Source: Microvirga sp. TS319 (GTDB taxonomy: Bacteria; Pseudomonadota; Alphaproteobacteria; Rhizobiales; Beijerinckiaceae). From it: a DNA stretch of 64,000 bases. The DNA lies in assembly GCF_041276405.1 (NCBI RefSeq), contig NZ_JBGGGT010000002.1, positions 3,776,501 to 3,840,500 of the forward strand, read 5' to 3'. How positions within the stretch are numbered: position 1 is the first letter of the stretch; the number at the start of each line of letters is the position of its first letter. This document shows, piece after piece, positions 55,128 to 64,000 of the stretch. The translations under genes and the position numbers were made by a program. The notes under the pieces are model-generated. The model was not told the origin of the DNA. It made no database searches and was given only the letters and a program-made list of their open reading frames with translations.

Positions 55128-58100
55128 TTATTCCGCCGCGAGCGCCGCCTGACGATGGGCGTGCTCTTCACTCGTCCGCCCGCTCCTCACGGTCTCCTTG
55201 GAGATGTAGGTGTAGAACATCGGCACCACGAAGAGCGTGAAGATCGTGCCGATCGACATTCCCGACGCGATCACAAGTCCCATGGAGAAGCGAGCCGCCG
55301 CACCCGCACCGCTGGCATAGAGCAGTGGCGCGACGCCGAGCACCATGGCGGCCGTGGTCATGAGGATCGGCCGCAGACGCACGCGGGCCGCCTCCTGAAT
55401 CGCCTCCCGCTTGCTGACGCCGCTCTTCTCCTTCAGTTCGTTGGCGAACTCCACCATCAGAATGCCGTGCTTGGTGATCAGCCCCACCAGGGTGATCAGG
55501 CCAACCTGCGTGTAGATGTTGAGCGTCGCCAGGCCCACGTTCAGGAAGATCATGGCACCGAACATGGAGAGCGGCACCGACATCATGATGATGAACGGAT
55601 CGCGGAAGCTCTCGAACTGCGCGGCAAGCACCAGATAGATCACAATCACGGCAAGGCCGAAGGCGAGCAGAATGGAGCTTCCTTCCTGCACTTCGAGGCG
55701 CGACTGACCGGCATAATCCTCATAGAACCCTTGCGGCATTACCTCCTGCGCGATGGAGCGCAGGGTCGCCAGTCCTTCCGAGGTGGTCACGCCGGGCAGA
55801 GGCAGCGCCGAGATGGTGGCCGCGTTCAGCTGGTTGAACTGCTCGATCGTCGCGGGCGCGGCATCCGTCTCGATCCTCACCAGAGCCGAGAGCGGAACCA
55901 TCGACCCATCCGCCGCCCGCACGTAATACTGCCCCAGAAGCTCCGGGTTCAGGCGGTCGGACTGGCGGACCTGGCTCACGACGTCATAGCTGCGGTTGTC
56001 CCGATCGAATTTCGAGATCGGAGCACCGCCGACGAGCGCACCCAGCGTGGTGCCGATCTGGCTCACGGGAACCCCGAGAGCGGCGGCGCGATCACGATCG
56101 ACCGTAATGCGCGCCCGAGGCGTCTCGTAGGAGATCGAGTTCTGCACGACGATGAACTTGCCCGATTTCTGCGCACGCTGACGCACCTGCTCCCCGACCT
56201 CGTAGGCCTGAGCCGGATCTCCAATGGTCCGCAGCACATATTGGATCGGGAGGCCGCCGCCGGCGCCCGGCAGGGATGGAGGCGCGAAGACGAAGGCCTG
56301 TAGGCCGCCGTTCTCGTTCAGGAGATTCTGAATCTCCTGCTTGGTCTGAGGGCCCTTCTTCTCGCGCTGGTCCCACGGCTTCAGCTTGAAACCGACGAAG
56401 CCGCCGCCGCCGCCGTCGATGCCGACGATGAGGAAGCTGGCGTCGATCTCGGGAATATGCTCGGCAGCTCCCGTGAACTGTTTCGAGAACTCCTGCGTAT
56501 AGTCCGCAGTCGCATATCGCGGCGCGTTGACGAGACCGAGATAGGCACCCTGATCCTCTTCCGGTGCAAGCTCGGACGAGGTCTTCGAGAAGAGATAGCC
56601 TGTGGTCCCGAGCAGCGCGAACACGATGATGAGCGTGACGGGGCGATAGTCCAGCGAGCCCTTCAGGCGACGCCCATACCAGTTCTCGAGCCGGGTGAAG
56701 GTGCGGTCGACGAAGCTTGCAAACCGGCTCTGCCCGCCGTGAGGCTTCAGGAGCTTCGACGACATCATGGGCGAGAGCGTGATCGCGATGATGCCCGAGA
56801 TGATCACCGCACCCGCAAGGGTGAAGGCGAACTCGCGGAAGAGCGAGCCGGTCAGGCCCTGCGTGAAGCCGATGGGCGCATACACGGCGGCCAGCGTGAC
56901 CGTCATGGACACGATCGGCAGGAAGATCTCCTTCATGCCGACGATGGCGGCATCGACCGGCTTCAGCCCCTCCTCGATGTGGCGGTGGATGTTCTCCAGA
57001 ACCACGATGGCGTCATCGACCACGAGGCCGATGGCGAGCACCATCGCCAGCAGGGTCAGAAGATTGATCGAGTAGCCCAGCGCATAGAGGAAGAAGCACA
57101 CGCCGATGAGCGAGAGCGGGATCGTCACGATGGGAATCAGCACCGAGCGGAACGAGCCCAGGAACAGCAGGATCACCACCACCACGATGAGCGCGGCCTC
57201 AGCGATCGTCTTGAACACCTCCTCGATGGAGGCGGAGATGAAGTCCGACGCATCGTAGACGATCTGCACGGTCATGCCCTTGGGAAGGGTCGGACGGATC
57301 TGATCGATCGCTTTCGTCACCTCCGCGGCGACCGTGAGCGGGTTGGCCGAGGGCGTCGGGGTGACACCGATGAAGGTACCCTCCTTGCCGTTGAAGCTCA
57401 CCTTCACGTCCGTGCTCTTGGGGCCGAGTTCCACATCGGCCACGTCGCGCAGGCGCACGACCTGATCGCCGTTCGAGCGGATGGGCAGCGCACCGAAGGT
57501 CTCCGGCGTCTGCAGGGTCGTCTGCATCTGCAACGAGTAGGCGACATACTCGTTCTGCGTTTTGCCGGGCGCTGCGAGGAAGTTGTTGGCACCGATCGCC
57601 GACACCACGTCGCCTGCCGTCACACCGCGGGCGGCGAGACGCACGGGATCCATCCACACGCGCATGGCAAAATCTCGGCCGCCGAGAATTTCGGCATTGC
57701 CGACACCGTCGAGCGTGGCAAAGCGCGGCTGCACCACGCGCGTCAGGAATTCCGACACCTGCTCCGGGTTCATCTCCGTGCTGGCGAAGGTGATGTACAT
57801 GAGGGCGAAGGTCTGGCCCGTTCCCTTCATGATCACAGGGTCCTCGGCCTCCTGCGGAAGCTGAGCGCGCACCTGCTGCACCTTTGCGGTCACTTCAGTG
57901 AGAGCCGCATTGGGATCGGTGTTCAGGCGCATGCGCACGGAGACCGTGCTCACGCCGAGACGGCTCTGCGTCGTGACATAATCGACGCCCTCCGCGCTCG
58001 ATACGGACTTGGCGATGGGCGTGCTGATGAAGCCCTGGATCAGGTCCGCGCTTGCGCCCGTGTAGGTCGTCGTGACGGTGATCGTGGTTTCCTCGACCTC

Positions 58101-58214
58101 AGGATACTGACGCACCTGAAGGTTCATCAGACCCTGCGCGCCGAGCAACAGGATCAGGAGGCTCACCACCATCGACAAGACGGGGCGACGAATGAAAAGC
58201 TCTGTGAAACTCAT
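55128..58214 (-). CDS. RND efflux pump inner-membrane transporter (AcrB/MexB type)
   Basis: This 1028-residue protein has the RND layout of twelve hydrophobic segments and two large periplasmic loops. Visible motifs are the proton-relay pair in GLVVDDAIVVLENIHRH, the N-terminal FIRRPVLSMVVSLLI and the second-half EGSSILLAFGLAVIVIYLVLAAQFESF. It exports drugs or other hydrophobic compounds using the proton gradient, with the adaptor encoded upstream and an outer-membrane channel not present here. I start at ATG 58214; the frame to 58253 overlaps the adaptor stop. The adaptor stop is 11 bases away, so the two form an operon. Confidence 0.93.
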   Translation of the reverse strand: MSFTELFIRRPVLSMVVSLLILLLGAQGLMNLQVRQYPEVEETTITVTTTYTGASADLIQGFISTPIAKSVSSAEGVDYVTTQSRLGVSTVSVRMRLNTDPNAALTEVTAKVQQVRAQLPQEAEDPVIMKGTGQTFALMYITFASTEMNPEQVSEFLTRVVQPRFATLDGVGNAEILGGRDFAMRVWMDPVRLAARGVTAGDVVSAIGANNFLAAPGKTQNEYVAYSLQMQTTLQTPETFGALPIRSNGDQVVRLRDVADVELGPKSTDVKVSFNGKEGTFIGVTPTPSANPLTVAAEVTKAIDQIRPTLPKGMTVQIVYDASDFISASIEEVFKTIAEAALIVVVVILLFLGSFRSVLIPIVTIPLSLIGVCFFLYALGYSINLLTLLAMVLAIGLVVDDAIVVLENIHRHIEEGLKPVDAAIVGMKEIFLPIVSMTVTLAAVYAPIGFTQGLTGSLFREFAFTLAGAVIISGIIAITLSPMMSSKLLKPHGGQSRFASFVDRTFTRLENWYGRRLKGSLDYRPVTLIIVFALLGTTGYLFSKTSSELAPEEDQGAYLGLVNAPRYATADYTQEFSKQFTGAAEHIPEIDASFLIVGIDGGGGGFVGFKLKPWDQREKKGPQTKQEIQNLLNENGGLQAFVFAPPSLPGAGGGLPIQYVLRTIGDPAQAYEVGEQVRQRAQKSGKFIVVQNSISYETPRARITVDRDRAAALGVPVSQIGTTLGALVGGAPISKFDRDNRSYDVVSQVRQSDRLNPELLGQYYVRAADGSMVPLSALVRIETDAAPATIEQFNQLNAATISALPLPGVTTSEGLATLRSIAQEVMPQGFYEDYAGQSRLEVQEGSSILLAFGLAVIVIYLVLAAQFESFRDPFIIMMSVPLSMFGAMIFLNVGLATLNIYTQVGLITLVGLITKHGILMVEFANELKEKSGVSKREAIQEAARVRLRPILMTTAAMVLGVAPLLYASGAGAAARFSMGLVIASGMSIGTIFTLFVVPMFYTYISKETVRSGRTSEEHAHRQAALAAE

Positions 58215-58224
58215 GGCGTTTTGC

Positions 58225-59358
58225 CTATTGCCCGTTCGCGAGCCTGGTCGCATCGAGCTTCGTCACGTCAATGCTGTTATTGATCTTGACCGTCGCACCG
58301 GCCTGCAGCTTGTTCTGCCCCGAGGCGACGACCTGCTGACCCGGCGTAATGCCGGAGAGGACCTCGAGAACGCCGCCGCGGCGGCGGCCGGTCTTCACGA
58401 AGACCTGATGTGCGACCTGAACCTGGTTGCCAGCCCGCTCTTCCTGATCGATCGTATAAACGTAGTCGCCGTAGAGACTGGTGATAACGGCCGTCTGTGG
58501 CACGGTAATGACGTTGGGTTCCTGGGGCAGGATCACCTCCACGTGGAGGAACTGTCCGGGCAGAACCGCCCTTGCCTTGTTGTCCTCGATGAGAGCCTGC
58601 ACGGAAACGAGGCGGGTCTTCGGATCGACCCGTGGATCCTTGCCGATGACATGCCCCTTGAACGGAAGGTCTGCCTCGTTCACGCCGATGTGCACTTCCT
58701 GGCCGAGCTTGACATCGTTGGCCGTCTGCTCGGGGACCGTGAAGTCAACTTTCATCGAGTCCAGGTCCTGAAAGCTCGCAATCACCGAACCGGGCTGGAG
58801 ATATTGCCCGACATCGATCCGCGGAATGCCGATCACGCCCGAGAAGGGAGCCTTCAGGGCCTTCTGCTCGATCGTCGCCTGAAGGCGCGCAAGACGGGAG
58901 CGAGCGGTGGCGAGCAATGCACTCGCCTGATCGAGGTTGGCCTCGGTGCCATAGCCGCGGGACGACAGGGTCTTGGCGCGCTCGAAGGCGCTCTCCGCGG
59001 TCTTCACGGCAGCCTGAACGTCCTGAAGATCTGCCCGCTCGACCGTATCGTCGAGCTGGACGAGAACGTCGCCTTCGCGGATGTTCTGGTTGGCCTTGAA
59101 CTTGATTTCCTTGACGATTCCCGGTGTCTCGAAGGCAAGCTCGACCCCATTCGCCGCCCTGGCCGTGCCGATGGCGCTGATGCTCGGCGTCCAGGTCTTG
59201 GTCTCAACCTTGGCGGCAGTCACGGCCTGCGGCGGCTGCTGCATAGTGGCGAAGAACTGGGTGATCATCTTGTCCCGGAAGATGTTGAACCCCACCAGTC
59301 CGGCACAGAGCAAGATCGCGAAAATGAAGACGAGACTGACGATGATGCGCCGTTTCAT
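58225..59358 (-). CDS. RND efflux periplasmic adaptor (membrane fusion protein)
   Basis: This 377-residue protein has an N-terminal hydrophobic anchor (IVSLVFIFAILLCAGLVG), a lipoyl/barrel-sandwich half (NIREGDVLVQLDDTVERADLQ), a coiled coil (residues about 100-150) and a second half with APFSGVIGIPRIDVGQYLQPG. This is the MacA/AcrA-type adaptor that links the RND pump to an outer-membrane channel. GGAAGAAG lies upstream of the ATG at 59358. It is divergent from the TetR gene, with the operator-like site at 59468 between them. Confidence 0.92.
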   Translation of the reverse strand: MKRRIIVSLVFIFAILLCAGLVGFNIFRDKMITQFFATMQQPPQAVTAAKVETKTWTPSISAIGTARAANGVELAFETPGIVKEIKFKANQNIREGDVLVQLDDTVERADLQDVQAAVKTAESAFERAKTLSSRGYGTEANLDQASALLATARSRLARLQATIEQKALKAPFSGVIGIPRIDVGQYLQPGSVIASFQDLDSMKVDFTVPEQTANDVKLGQEVHIGVNEADLPFKGHVIGKDPRVDPKTRLVSVQALIEDNKARAVLPGQFLHVEVILPQEPNVITVPQTAVITSLYGDYVYTIDQEERAGNQVQVAHQVFVKTGRRRGGVLEVLSGITPGQQVVASGQNKLQAGATVKINNSIDVTKLDATRLANGQ

Positions 59359-59467
59359 AGGCTTCTTCCAGGAGTTTGAGACCCGACGGGCGGGCTTAAA
59401 GATTGAGTTGGAGGTGCGGCATTAGCGCGACTTGCCCTTGACGCCAATGCTGCGGCAGCATTTATAT

Positions 59468-59481
59468 ACCGACTGGACGGT
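59468..59481. promoter_or_regulatory. TetR-type operator candidate ACCGACTGGACGGT
   Basis: This is an imperfect palindrome (ACCG.C..G.CGGT) in the divergent promoter region between the pump adaptor (110 bp from its start) and the TetR gene (20 bp before its ATG). The flanking ATAT...TTTA is typical of TetR sites. Confidence 0.6.
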
Positions 59482-59500
59482 TTAGTTGCAAGAGTAGCGA

Positions 59501-60070
59501 ATGTTCGAGAACGCCCGAGGCCGCAAGAGTTCCCGCGAGAAGATTCTCGACGCGGCCGCGGAACTTGTCGCTGAAATCGGCGCCGGTCGCGTGACCCTCG
59601 ATGCGGTGGCCGAAAGGGCCGGCCTCAGCAAGGGCGGCCTCCTCTATAACTTTCCGAGCAAGGATGCGCTGCTCCAGGCCATGATCCAGCGCATGATCGA
59701 CCAGGTTTCCGAGGCCAAGGAGGCTTTACGCGACCAGATGGAGCCTGGTCCCAACCTGGAAGCGCGCGTGGCCACGACGAGCCTGCTGAACATGTGCTGT
59801 GGTGGCACGATGCAGGAGATCGCCACCGGCATGATGGCCGCCGCAGCCGAAAACCCGCGCCTGCTCGATCCGGTGCGGGAGGTGATCGCCACAACGGTCG
59901 AGCAGTTGATGACCCGGTCGGACGATGTCGAGGCAGCCCTCCTCGGCTGGCTCGCGGTCGAAGGCCTCAGCAATCTGGAAATGCACCAGCTCAGCCCGTT
60001 TTCGGATCAGGACCGGGAGCGGATCGTCGGCATGATCAACCGCCTGCTCACCAAGGGCATCGCGCCATAG
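59501..60070 (+). CDS. TetR family regulator of the adjacent RND pump
   Basis: This 189-residue regulator has an N-terminal HTH (REKILDAAAELVAEIGAGRVTLDAVAERAGLSKGGLLYNFPSKDALL) and a helical ligand domain. The motif LSKGGLLYNFPSK is the typical TetR recognition helix. It is divergent from the RND operon. By position it should repress the pump and itself, and be released by an exported compound. The RBS before the ATG is weak. Confidence 0.88.
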   Translation: MFENARGRKSSREKILDAAAELVAEIGAGRVTLDAVAERAGLSKGGLLYNFPSKDALLQAMIQRMIDQVSEAKEALRDQMEPGPNLEARVATTSLLNMCCGGTMQEIATGMMAAAAENPRLLDPVREVIATTVEQLMTRSDDVEAALLGWLAVEGLSNLEMHQLSPFSDQDRERIVGMINRLLTKGIAP

Positions 60071-60106
60071 AGCCGCTTCCAACGATGCGAGAACGGCCCA
60101 TTGCTT

Positions 60107-60220
60107 AGAGCATCGGACGCGGGAAGTGGATTTCACTTTTGGGATGGAATCCGACGCTCACTCCTAGAAGAGCGCATCGTTCTGGAAAAACCGGGGCCAC
60201 TTTTTCTAACGATGCGCTAG
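60107..60220. repeat. dispersed palindromic repeat, full two-module copy
   Basis: AGAGCATCGGACGCGGGAAG to GAATCCGACGCTC, then GCGCATCGTTCTGG to TTTTTCTAACGATGCGC. It lies between convergent genes. The CoA-transferase stop TAG (minus strand) is formed by the final CTAG of the repeat. Confidence 0.85.
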
Positions 60221-61389
60221 GCCATCCAGGCCGGATCGTTCAGGACCTCCTCCGTATGCTCGCCGAGGCGCGGCGAGGGACGCGCAGCCGCCATGGGCTC
60301 GCCATTCATGACGATCGGCGAACGCACGGACGGAATCGCACCGCCCTTTGCGTCGGGCGACGGAAGATCGATCTTCATGCCCCGCGCAATCACATGAGGG
60401 TCGGCAAAAACATCCGCAACGGTGTTGATGGGGCCGGCCGGAACGCCTTGCTTTTCAAGGGCCGCCAGGAGAGCCTCGCGTGTGGTCTGAAGCGTGAGCC
60501 CGGTGAGGATGGGCACGAGTTCGGCACGGTGGCGCACGCGTCCCGCATTGGTGGCGAACCGTTCGTCGTGCGCGAGTTCCGCCTGTCCCAGGACGGCGGC
60601 GAAGCGGGAGAACTGCCCATCGTTGCCTACGGCCACGATGACATGGCCGTCGGCAACCGGAAACACCTGGTAGGGCACGATATTGGGATGCGCATTGCCC
60701 ATGCGGCGGGGCGACTTGCCGGAGGCCAGGTAGTTCATCGCCTGATTGGCCAGTACGCTCGTCTGGACGTCGAGCAGCGCCATGTCGAGATGCGCCCCCT
60801 CCCCCGTCTGATCGCGACGGCGCAGGGCCGAGAGAATGCCGACCACCGAATAGACGCCCGTGAAGATATCGACATAGGCCACGCCGATCTTCTGCGGCTC
60901 GCCCTCCGGATCGCCCGTGAGGTCCATGATCCCGCCGAGGCCCTGGATCATGAAGTCGTAGCCGGCGCGCGACGCATAAGGCCCGTTCTGGCCGAAGCCC
61001 GTGATGGAGCAATACACGAGGCGCGGATTGACCTTCTTGAGGCTCTCGTAATCGAGCCCGTATTTCTTCAGCCCGCCGACCTTGAAGTTCTCGATCACCA
61101 CATCCGCATGGGCCGCGAGCTTGCGCACGAGCGCCTGCCCCTCCGGGCTCTCGAAATCGACCGCGATGGAGCGCTTGCCCCGATTGCAGGAATGGAAATA
61201 CGCCGCCGACAGGTCGCCGCCATCGGCGGCCTCCACGAAGGGAGGTCCCCACCCGCGCGTGTCGTCGCCGGCGCCGGGGCGCTCCACCTTCACCACGTCG
61301 GCGCCGAGATCGGCGAGCATCTGACCGACCCATGGACCGGCGAGAATGCGGGCGAGTTCAAGGACCTTGAGACCTGCAAGCGGCTTCAT
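60217..61389 (-). CDS. CaiB/BaiF family III CoA-transferase
   Basis: This 390-residue enzyme has the family III pattern: PLAGLKVLELARILAGPWVGQMLADLGADVVKVE at the N-terminus, GYDFMIQGLGGIMDLTG around the region of the catalytic Asp, and the C-terminal SPIVMNGEPMAAARPSPRLGEHTEEVL. In a glutaryl-CoA operon the expected reaction is transfer of CoA to glutarate, as in SUGCT. ATG 61389 follows directly on the DapB-like stop at 61395, so the two are one operon. The acceptor and donor are inferred from context. Confidence 0.87.
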   Translation of the reverse strand: MKPLAGLKVLELARILAGPWVGQMLADLGADVVKVERPGAGDDTRGWGPPFVEAADGGDLSAAYFHSCNRGKRSIAVDFESPEGQALVRKLAAHADVVIENFKVGGLKKYGLDYESLKKVNPRLVYCSITGFGQNGPYASRAGYDFMIQGLGGIMDLTGDPEGEPQKIGVAYVDIFTGVYSVVGILSALRRRDQTGEGAHLDMALLDVQTSVLANQAMNYLASGKSPRRMGNAHPNIVPYQVFPVADGHVIVAVGNDGQFSRFAAVLGQAELAHDERFATNAGRVRHRAELVPILTGLTLQTTREALLAALEKQGVPAGPINTVADVFADPHVIARGMKIDLPSPDAKGGAIPSVRSPIVMNGEPMAAARPSPRLGEHTEEVLNDPAWMA

Positions 61390-61394
61390 GACAA

Positions 61395-62201
61395 TCAATC
61401 CATCACGGCATCGAGGCCGCGCTTCAATCCGATGAAGGAAAAGACACGGCGTGCCGCCAGCAAGGTGCCGGCGACATAGGGAGCAGCGGACGATCCGGCA
61501 TCGTGACGGATCACGAGGCGTTCGTTGTCGGCGCCGAAGACCGCCTCGCAGGAAAGAACGAAGGACGGCATGCGCAGAGAATGGACCTGCACCGGCTCCT
61601 TGGCCCCGAGGGCACCGCCGCGCGTCTCACGAACGCCGGTCAGCTCGCCGACCGGCCTCGTGGTCGCTGGCTGACGGATGTCGCTCAGGAGTTCGGCCAG
61701 TTCGCGCGCCGTACCGGACGGCGTATCGGGTTTCGGTGCGGACGCGTAATCGATCACCTCCACATCCGGCACGTAGCGGGCGGCCTCCAGCGCGAACCGG
61801 CGCAGCAGCGTCGCCGTGATCGAGAAGTTGCCGGCCGCGAGAACGCCCCGTTCGGCATGAAGGGCATGACGGTCGATCTCCGCATAGTCGTCGGCGGAGA
61901 GGCCCGACGTGCCGATCACGACGGAGCGGCCGCGAGACAGCGCAGTCAGGGCATGCCCTTTGACCGAGCCCGGCTTGGTGTAATCGATCACCACGTCGGA
62001 CGGCACCTGCAATGCCTCTTCGAGCGTCGCGCTGACCGCGACGCCGATCCGGGGAAGGCCGGCGGCTTCGCCGGCGTCCCGGCCCGCCGCATTGCGGCTG
62101 ACCGCACCGACGAGTTCCAAATCGTCGGCGGCCGCGATCGCCTCCACCAGCGCCTTGCCGACCCAGCCGGTCGACCCCGCCAGAGTGATCCGAAGAGGCA
62201 T
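61395..62201 (-). CDS. DapB-like protein without the catalytic His pair
   Basis: This 268-residue protein has the DapB fold: an N-terminal AGSTGWVGKAL nucleotide loop, GTSGLSADDY, AAGNFSITATLL and KPDTPSGTA with Lys157. In dihydrodipicolinate reductase this segment reads HHRHKVDAPSGTA; here Ala153 and Ser154 replace the two histidines, so normal catalysis is unlikely. It sits between the CoA-transferase and glutaryl-CoA dehydrogenase genes, 14 bases after the latter. It may reduce a different substrate or act in lysine/glutarate catabolism. Biosynthetic DapB would be expected elsewhere. Confidence 0.82.
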   Translation of the reverse strand: MPLRITLAGSTGWVGKALVEAIAAADDLELVGAVSRNAAGRDAGEAAGLPRIGVAVSATLEEALQVPSDVVIDYTKPGSVKGHALTALSRGRSVVIGTSGLSADDYAEIDRHALHAERGVLAAGNFSITATLLRRFALEAARYVPDVEVIDYASAPKPDTPSGTARELAELLSDIRQPATTRPVGELTGVRETRGGALGAKEPVQVHSLRMPSFVLSCEAVFGADNERLVIRHDAGSSAAPYVAGTLLAARRVFSFIGLKRGLDAVMD

Positions 62202-62215
62202 GCCGCCTACCTTTC

Positions 62216-63415
62216 TCAGAAGAAGGCCTGCAGGCCCGTCTGCGCGCGGCCCAGGATGAGAGCATGCACGTCGTGCGTGCCCTCATAGGTATTCACCGTC
62301 TCCAGGTTCTGCGCGTGGCGCATCACATGGTATTCCTCCTGGATGCCGTTGCCGCCGTGCATGTCGCGGGCCGCCCGGGCGATCTCGAGCGCCTTGCCGC
62401 AGTTGTTGCGCTTGACGAGCGAGATCATCTCCGGAGCCATGCGGCCCTCGTCAAAGAGCCGGCCGACGCGAAGGGAGGCGTGCAGACCGAGGGTGATCTC
62501 GGTCATCATGTCCGCGAGCTTCTTCTGCACGAGCTGGGTGGCCGCGAGCGGCTTGTTGAACTGCTTGCGGTCGAGCGTGTATTGAAGCGCCCGGTGCCAG
62601 CAATCCTCCGCCGCCCCCATGGCGCCCCAGGAAATGCCGTAGCGCGCGCGGTTGAGGCAGCCGAACGGACCTTTGAGACCGGATACGTTCGGCAGCAGCG
62701 CATCCTCGCCGACCTCGACGCCGTCCATGACGATCTCGCCGGTGATGGAGGCGCGCAGGCTGAGCTTTCCGCCGATCTTGGGCGCGGAGAGACCCTTCAT
62801 GCCCTTCTCCAGCACGAAGCCGCGGATCTGGTTGTCATGGGCCTCCGATTTCGCCCACACCACGAACACGTCCGCGATGGGAGAGTTCGAGATCCACATC
62901 TTCGAACCCTTCAGGCGATAACCGCCATCGATCTTCTCGGCACGGGTCTTCATGCCGGCCGGATCGGAGCCGGCATCCGGCTCGGTCAGGCCGAAACAGC
63001 CGACGAATTCGCCCGATGCGAGCTTGGGCAGATACTTCCGGCGCTGCTCCTCGGAGCCATAGGCGTAAATGGGATACATGACGAGGGACGATTGCACGCT
63101 CATCATGGAACGATAGCCTGAATCGACGCGCTCCACCTCGCGGGCGACGAGGCCATAGGCAACGTAGGAAGCACCCGCGCAGCCGTATTCCTCCGGCAAG
63201 GTCACGCCGAGGAGACCGAGCTCACCCATCTCGTTGAAGATCGCGCGGTCCGTATGCTCTTCGCGATAGGCCTCGATCACGCGCGGCAGGAGCTTGTCCT
63301 GGGCGTAGGCGCGGGCCGTGTCGCGGATCATGCGCTCATCGTCCGTGAGCAGATCGTCAAGGAGAAGCGGATCCTCCCACTTGAGCTTCGCGATGTCCTG
63401 ATGTGCACCTGCCAT
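62216..63415 (-). CDS. gcdH: glutaryl-CoA dehydrogenase (decarboxylating)
   Basis: This 399-residue acyl-CoA dehydrogenase has the GcdH-type features: [13 protein letters not shown], the FAD-binding [32 protein letters not shown], and the active-site Glu378 in [20 protein letters not shown]. GcdH oxidises and decarboxylates glutaryl-CoA to crotonyl-CoA in lysine and tryptophan breakdown. The frame is open to 63616, but AGAGGA before ATG 63415 and the family N-terminus fix the start there. It is the first gene of the operon and is divergent from the LysR gene. Confidence 0.93.
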   Translation of the reverse strand: MAGAHQDIAKLKWEDPLLLDDLLTDDERMIRDTARAYAQDKLLPRVIEAYREEHTDRAIFNEMGELGLLGVTLPEEYGCAGASYVAYGLVAREVERVDSGYRSMMSVQSSLVMYPIYAYGSEEQRRKYLPKLASGEFVGCFGLTEPDAGSDPAGMKTRAEKIDGGYRLKGSKMWISNSPIADVFVVWAKSEAHDNQIRGFVLEKGMKGLSAPKIGGKLSLRASITGEIVMDGVEVGEDALLPNVSGLKGPFGCLNRARYGISWGAMGAAEDCWHRALQYTLDRKQFNKPLAATQLVQKKLADMMTEITLGLHASLRVGRLFDEGRMAPEMISLVKRNNCGKALEIARAARDMHGGNGIQEEYHVMRHAQNLETVNTYEGTHDVHALILGRAQTGLQAFF

Positions 63416-63560
63416 GATGAGCAATCCTCTTCGGTAAAAGCCCGGAAGGCTGTTCCGGAACCCGGTCAAACCCATTGAATTTTGCCGGAAAAATCGCGCT
63501 GGACAGGAGAGAAGTAAAGCGACATCTTCGCAGCAGGTTATTCGGAAATGGAATGAACTG

Positions 63561-64000
63561 GTGCTCCGTCGCGGCTTTCTGCCCAATATCGGCAATCTTC
63601 TCGCCTTCGAGGCCACGGCCCGTCATGGCAGCGTCTCCCGCGCCGCGGAGGAGCTGAATCTCACTCAGAGCGCCGTCTCCCGGCAGATCCAGCAGCTCGA
63701 GGACTCCCTTGGCGTCTCCCTGTTCAGCCGCTCCCGCCAAAGGGTTGTGCTGACGGATGTGGGACGTCTCTATGCATCGCAGGTCCGCAGCACCCTTTCC
63801 GAACTCTCCGATGCCACTCACCAGGCCATTGCGCTTTCGGGCACGAGCGGCGTCCTGAACCTTGCAACCCTGCCGACCTTCGGCACCCGCTGGCTCATTC
63901 CCCGCATTTCGCACTTTCTGGCCCAGCACCCGAACGCGACGGTGAATTTCGGCGTGCGCCTCGTGCCGTTCGACTTTTCCGCAGAGCCCTTCGATGCGGC
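63561..64000 (+). CDS. LysR-type regulator, partial (3' end beyond window)
   Basis: A reading frame beginning at GTG 63561 gives an HTH ([21 protein letters not shown], then [15 protein letters not shown]) and the start of the LysR effector domain ([26 protein letters not shown]). The gene is cut at the window edge after 146 codons. The start rests on GGAATGAACT upstream and on the family N-terminus; no in-frame ATG lies close upstream. It is divergent from gcdH and is probably its activator, like GcdR. The gap 63416-63560 shows no gene. Confidence 0.85.
   Translation, partial: MLRRGFLPNIGNLLAFEATARHGSVSRAAEELNLTQSAVSRQIQQLEDSLGVSLFSRSRQRVVLTDVGRLYASQVRSTLSELSDATHQAIALSGTSGVLNLATLPTFGTRWLIPRISHFLAQHPNATVNFGVRLVPFDFSAEPFDA

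Noticed and set aside
56457..58283. 608-codon plus-strand frame opposite the RND pump gene
   Set aside because: It is His/Arg/Asp-rich shadow coding with no domain; the RND motifs are certain.

Overview
The window looks like chromosomal DNA of a GC-rich alphaproteobacterium, most probably of the order Hyphomicrobiales (Rhizobiales). The evidence is high-GC coding on both strands with long antisense shadow frames, Fur/Zur-family regulators with a TGCAAT/ATTGCA-type site, an apparent mmgR/suhB-family sRNA carrying TTTCCTCCCT, and a dispersed two-module palindromic repeat (AGAGCATCG...CGATGCTC and GCGCATCG...CGATGCGC) at many gene ends. I know such repeats from Microvirga- and Methylobacterium-like genomes; the genus is inference. 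I saw no tRNA, rRNA, insertion sequence, prophage or CRISPR.

Layout. 0-4.8 kb: a small zinc-ribbon protein, a secreted protein built of two 41-residue repeats, a DrrAB-type ABC exporter and a LysR-HTH/TrpD2-like fusion. 5.0-11.8 kb: a six-gene ferric-siderophore uptake locus (TonB receptor, siderophore-interacting reductase, FecCD-type ABC importer) with no biosynthesis genes. 11.85-41.8 kb: a large organic-acid catabolic island. It holds three paralogous beta-hydroxyacid decarboxylating dehydrogenases (tartrate/isopropylmalate DH family), a PdxA-like dehydrogenase, a fluoroacetate-dehalogenase-type hydrolase overlapping a four-domain rhodanese, five MmgE/PrpD proteins, an Fbp-type ABC importer, a tripartite tricarboxylate transporter (TctCBA), an atypical SDR, an AbrB-family membrane protein, TcuA/TcuB, two intact FCD-type GntR regulators and a third that is frameshifted.

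41.9-46.6 kb: ABC-F ATPase, phosphoglucomutase, a VOC protein, an mmgR-like sRNA and a small membrane-anchored protein. 46.5-53.8 kb: a LacI-controlled sugar-uptake and oxidation operon (RbsABC-like transporter, TIM-barrel isomerase, Gfo/Idh/MocA oxidoreductase). 54-55 kb: a Zur-like regulator and a Fur-family protein that has lost its metal ligands. 55.1-60.1 kb: an RND efflux pump with a divergent TetR. 60.2-64 kb: a glutarate/glutaryl-CoA operon (glutaryl-CoA dehydrogenase, DapB-like protein without the catalytic His pair, CaiB/BaiF CoA-transferase) with a divergent LysR gene cut by the window end.

How it fits together. The 30-kb island appears to be one or two regulons. A palindrome ATTGT-NN-ACAAT lies 62-78 bp from at least one start codon at five promoters between 15.3 and 32.8 kb. 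A sister motif with an AT centre (TTTGTATACAAA and variants) lies at three promoters between 33.7 and 41.1 kb. This suggests that the two intact GntR proteins divide the island into two halves that import and break down one or more poly-carboxylic acids. The substrate cannot be read from sequence. This island and its operator code are the best candidates here for an undescribed system.
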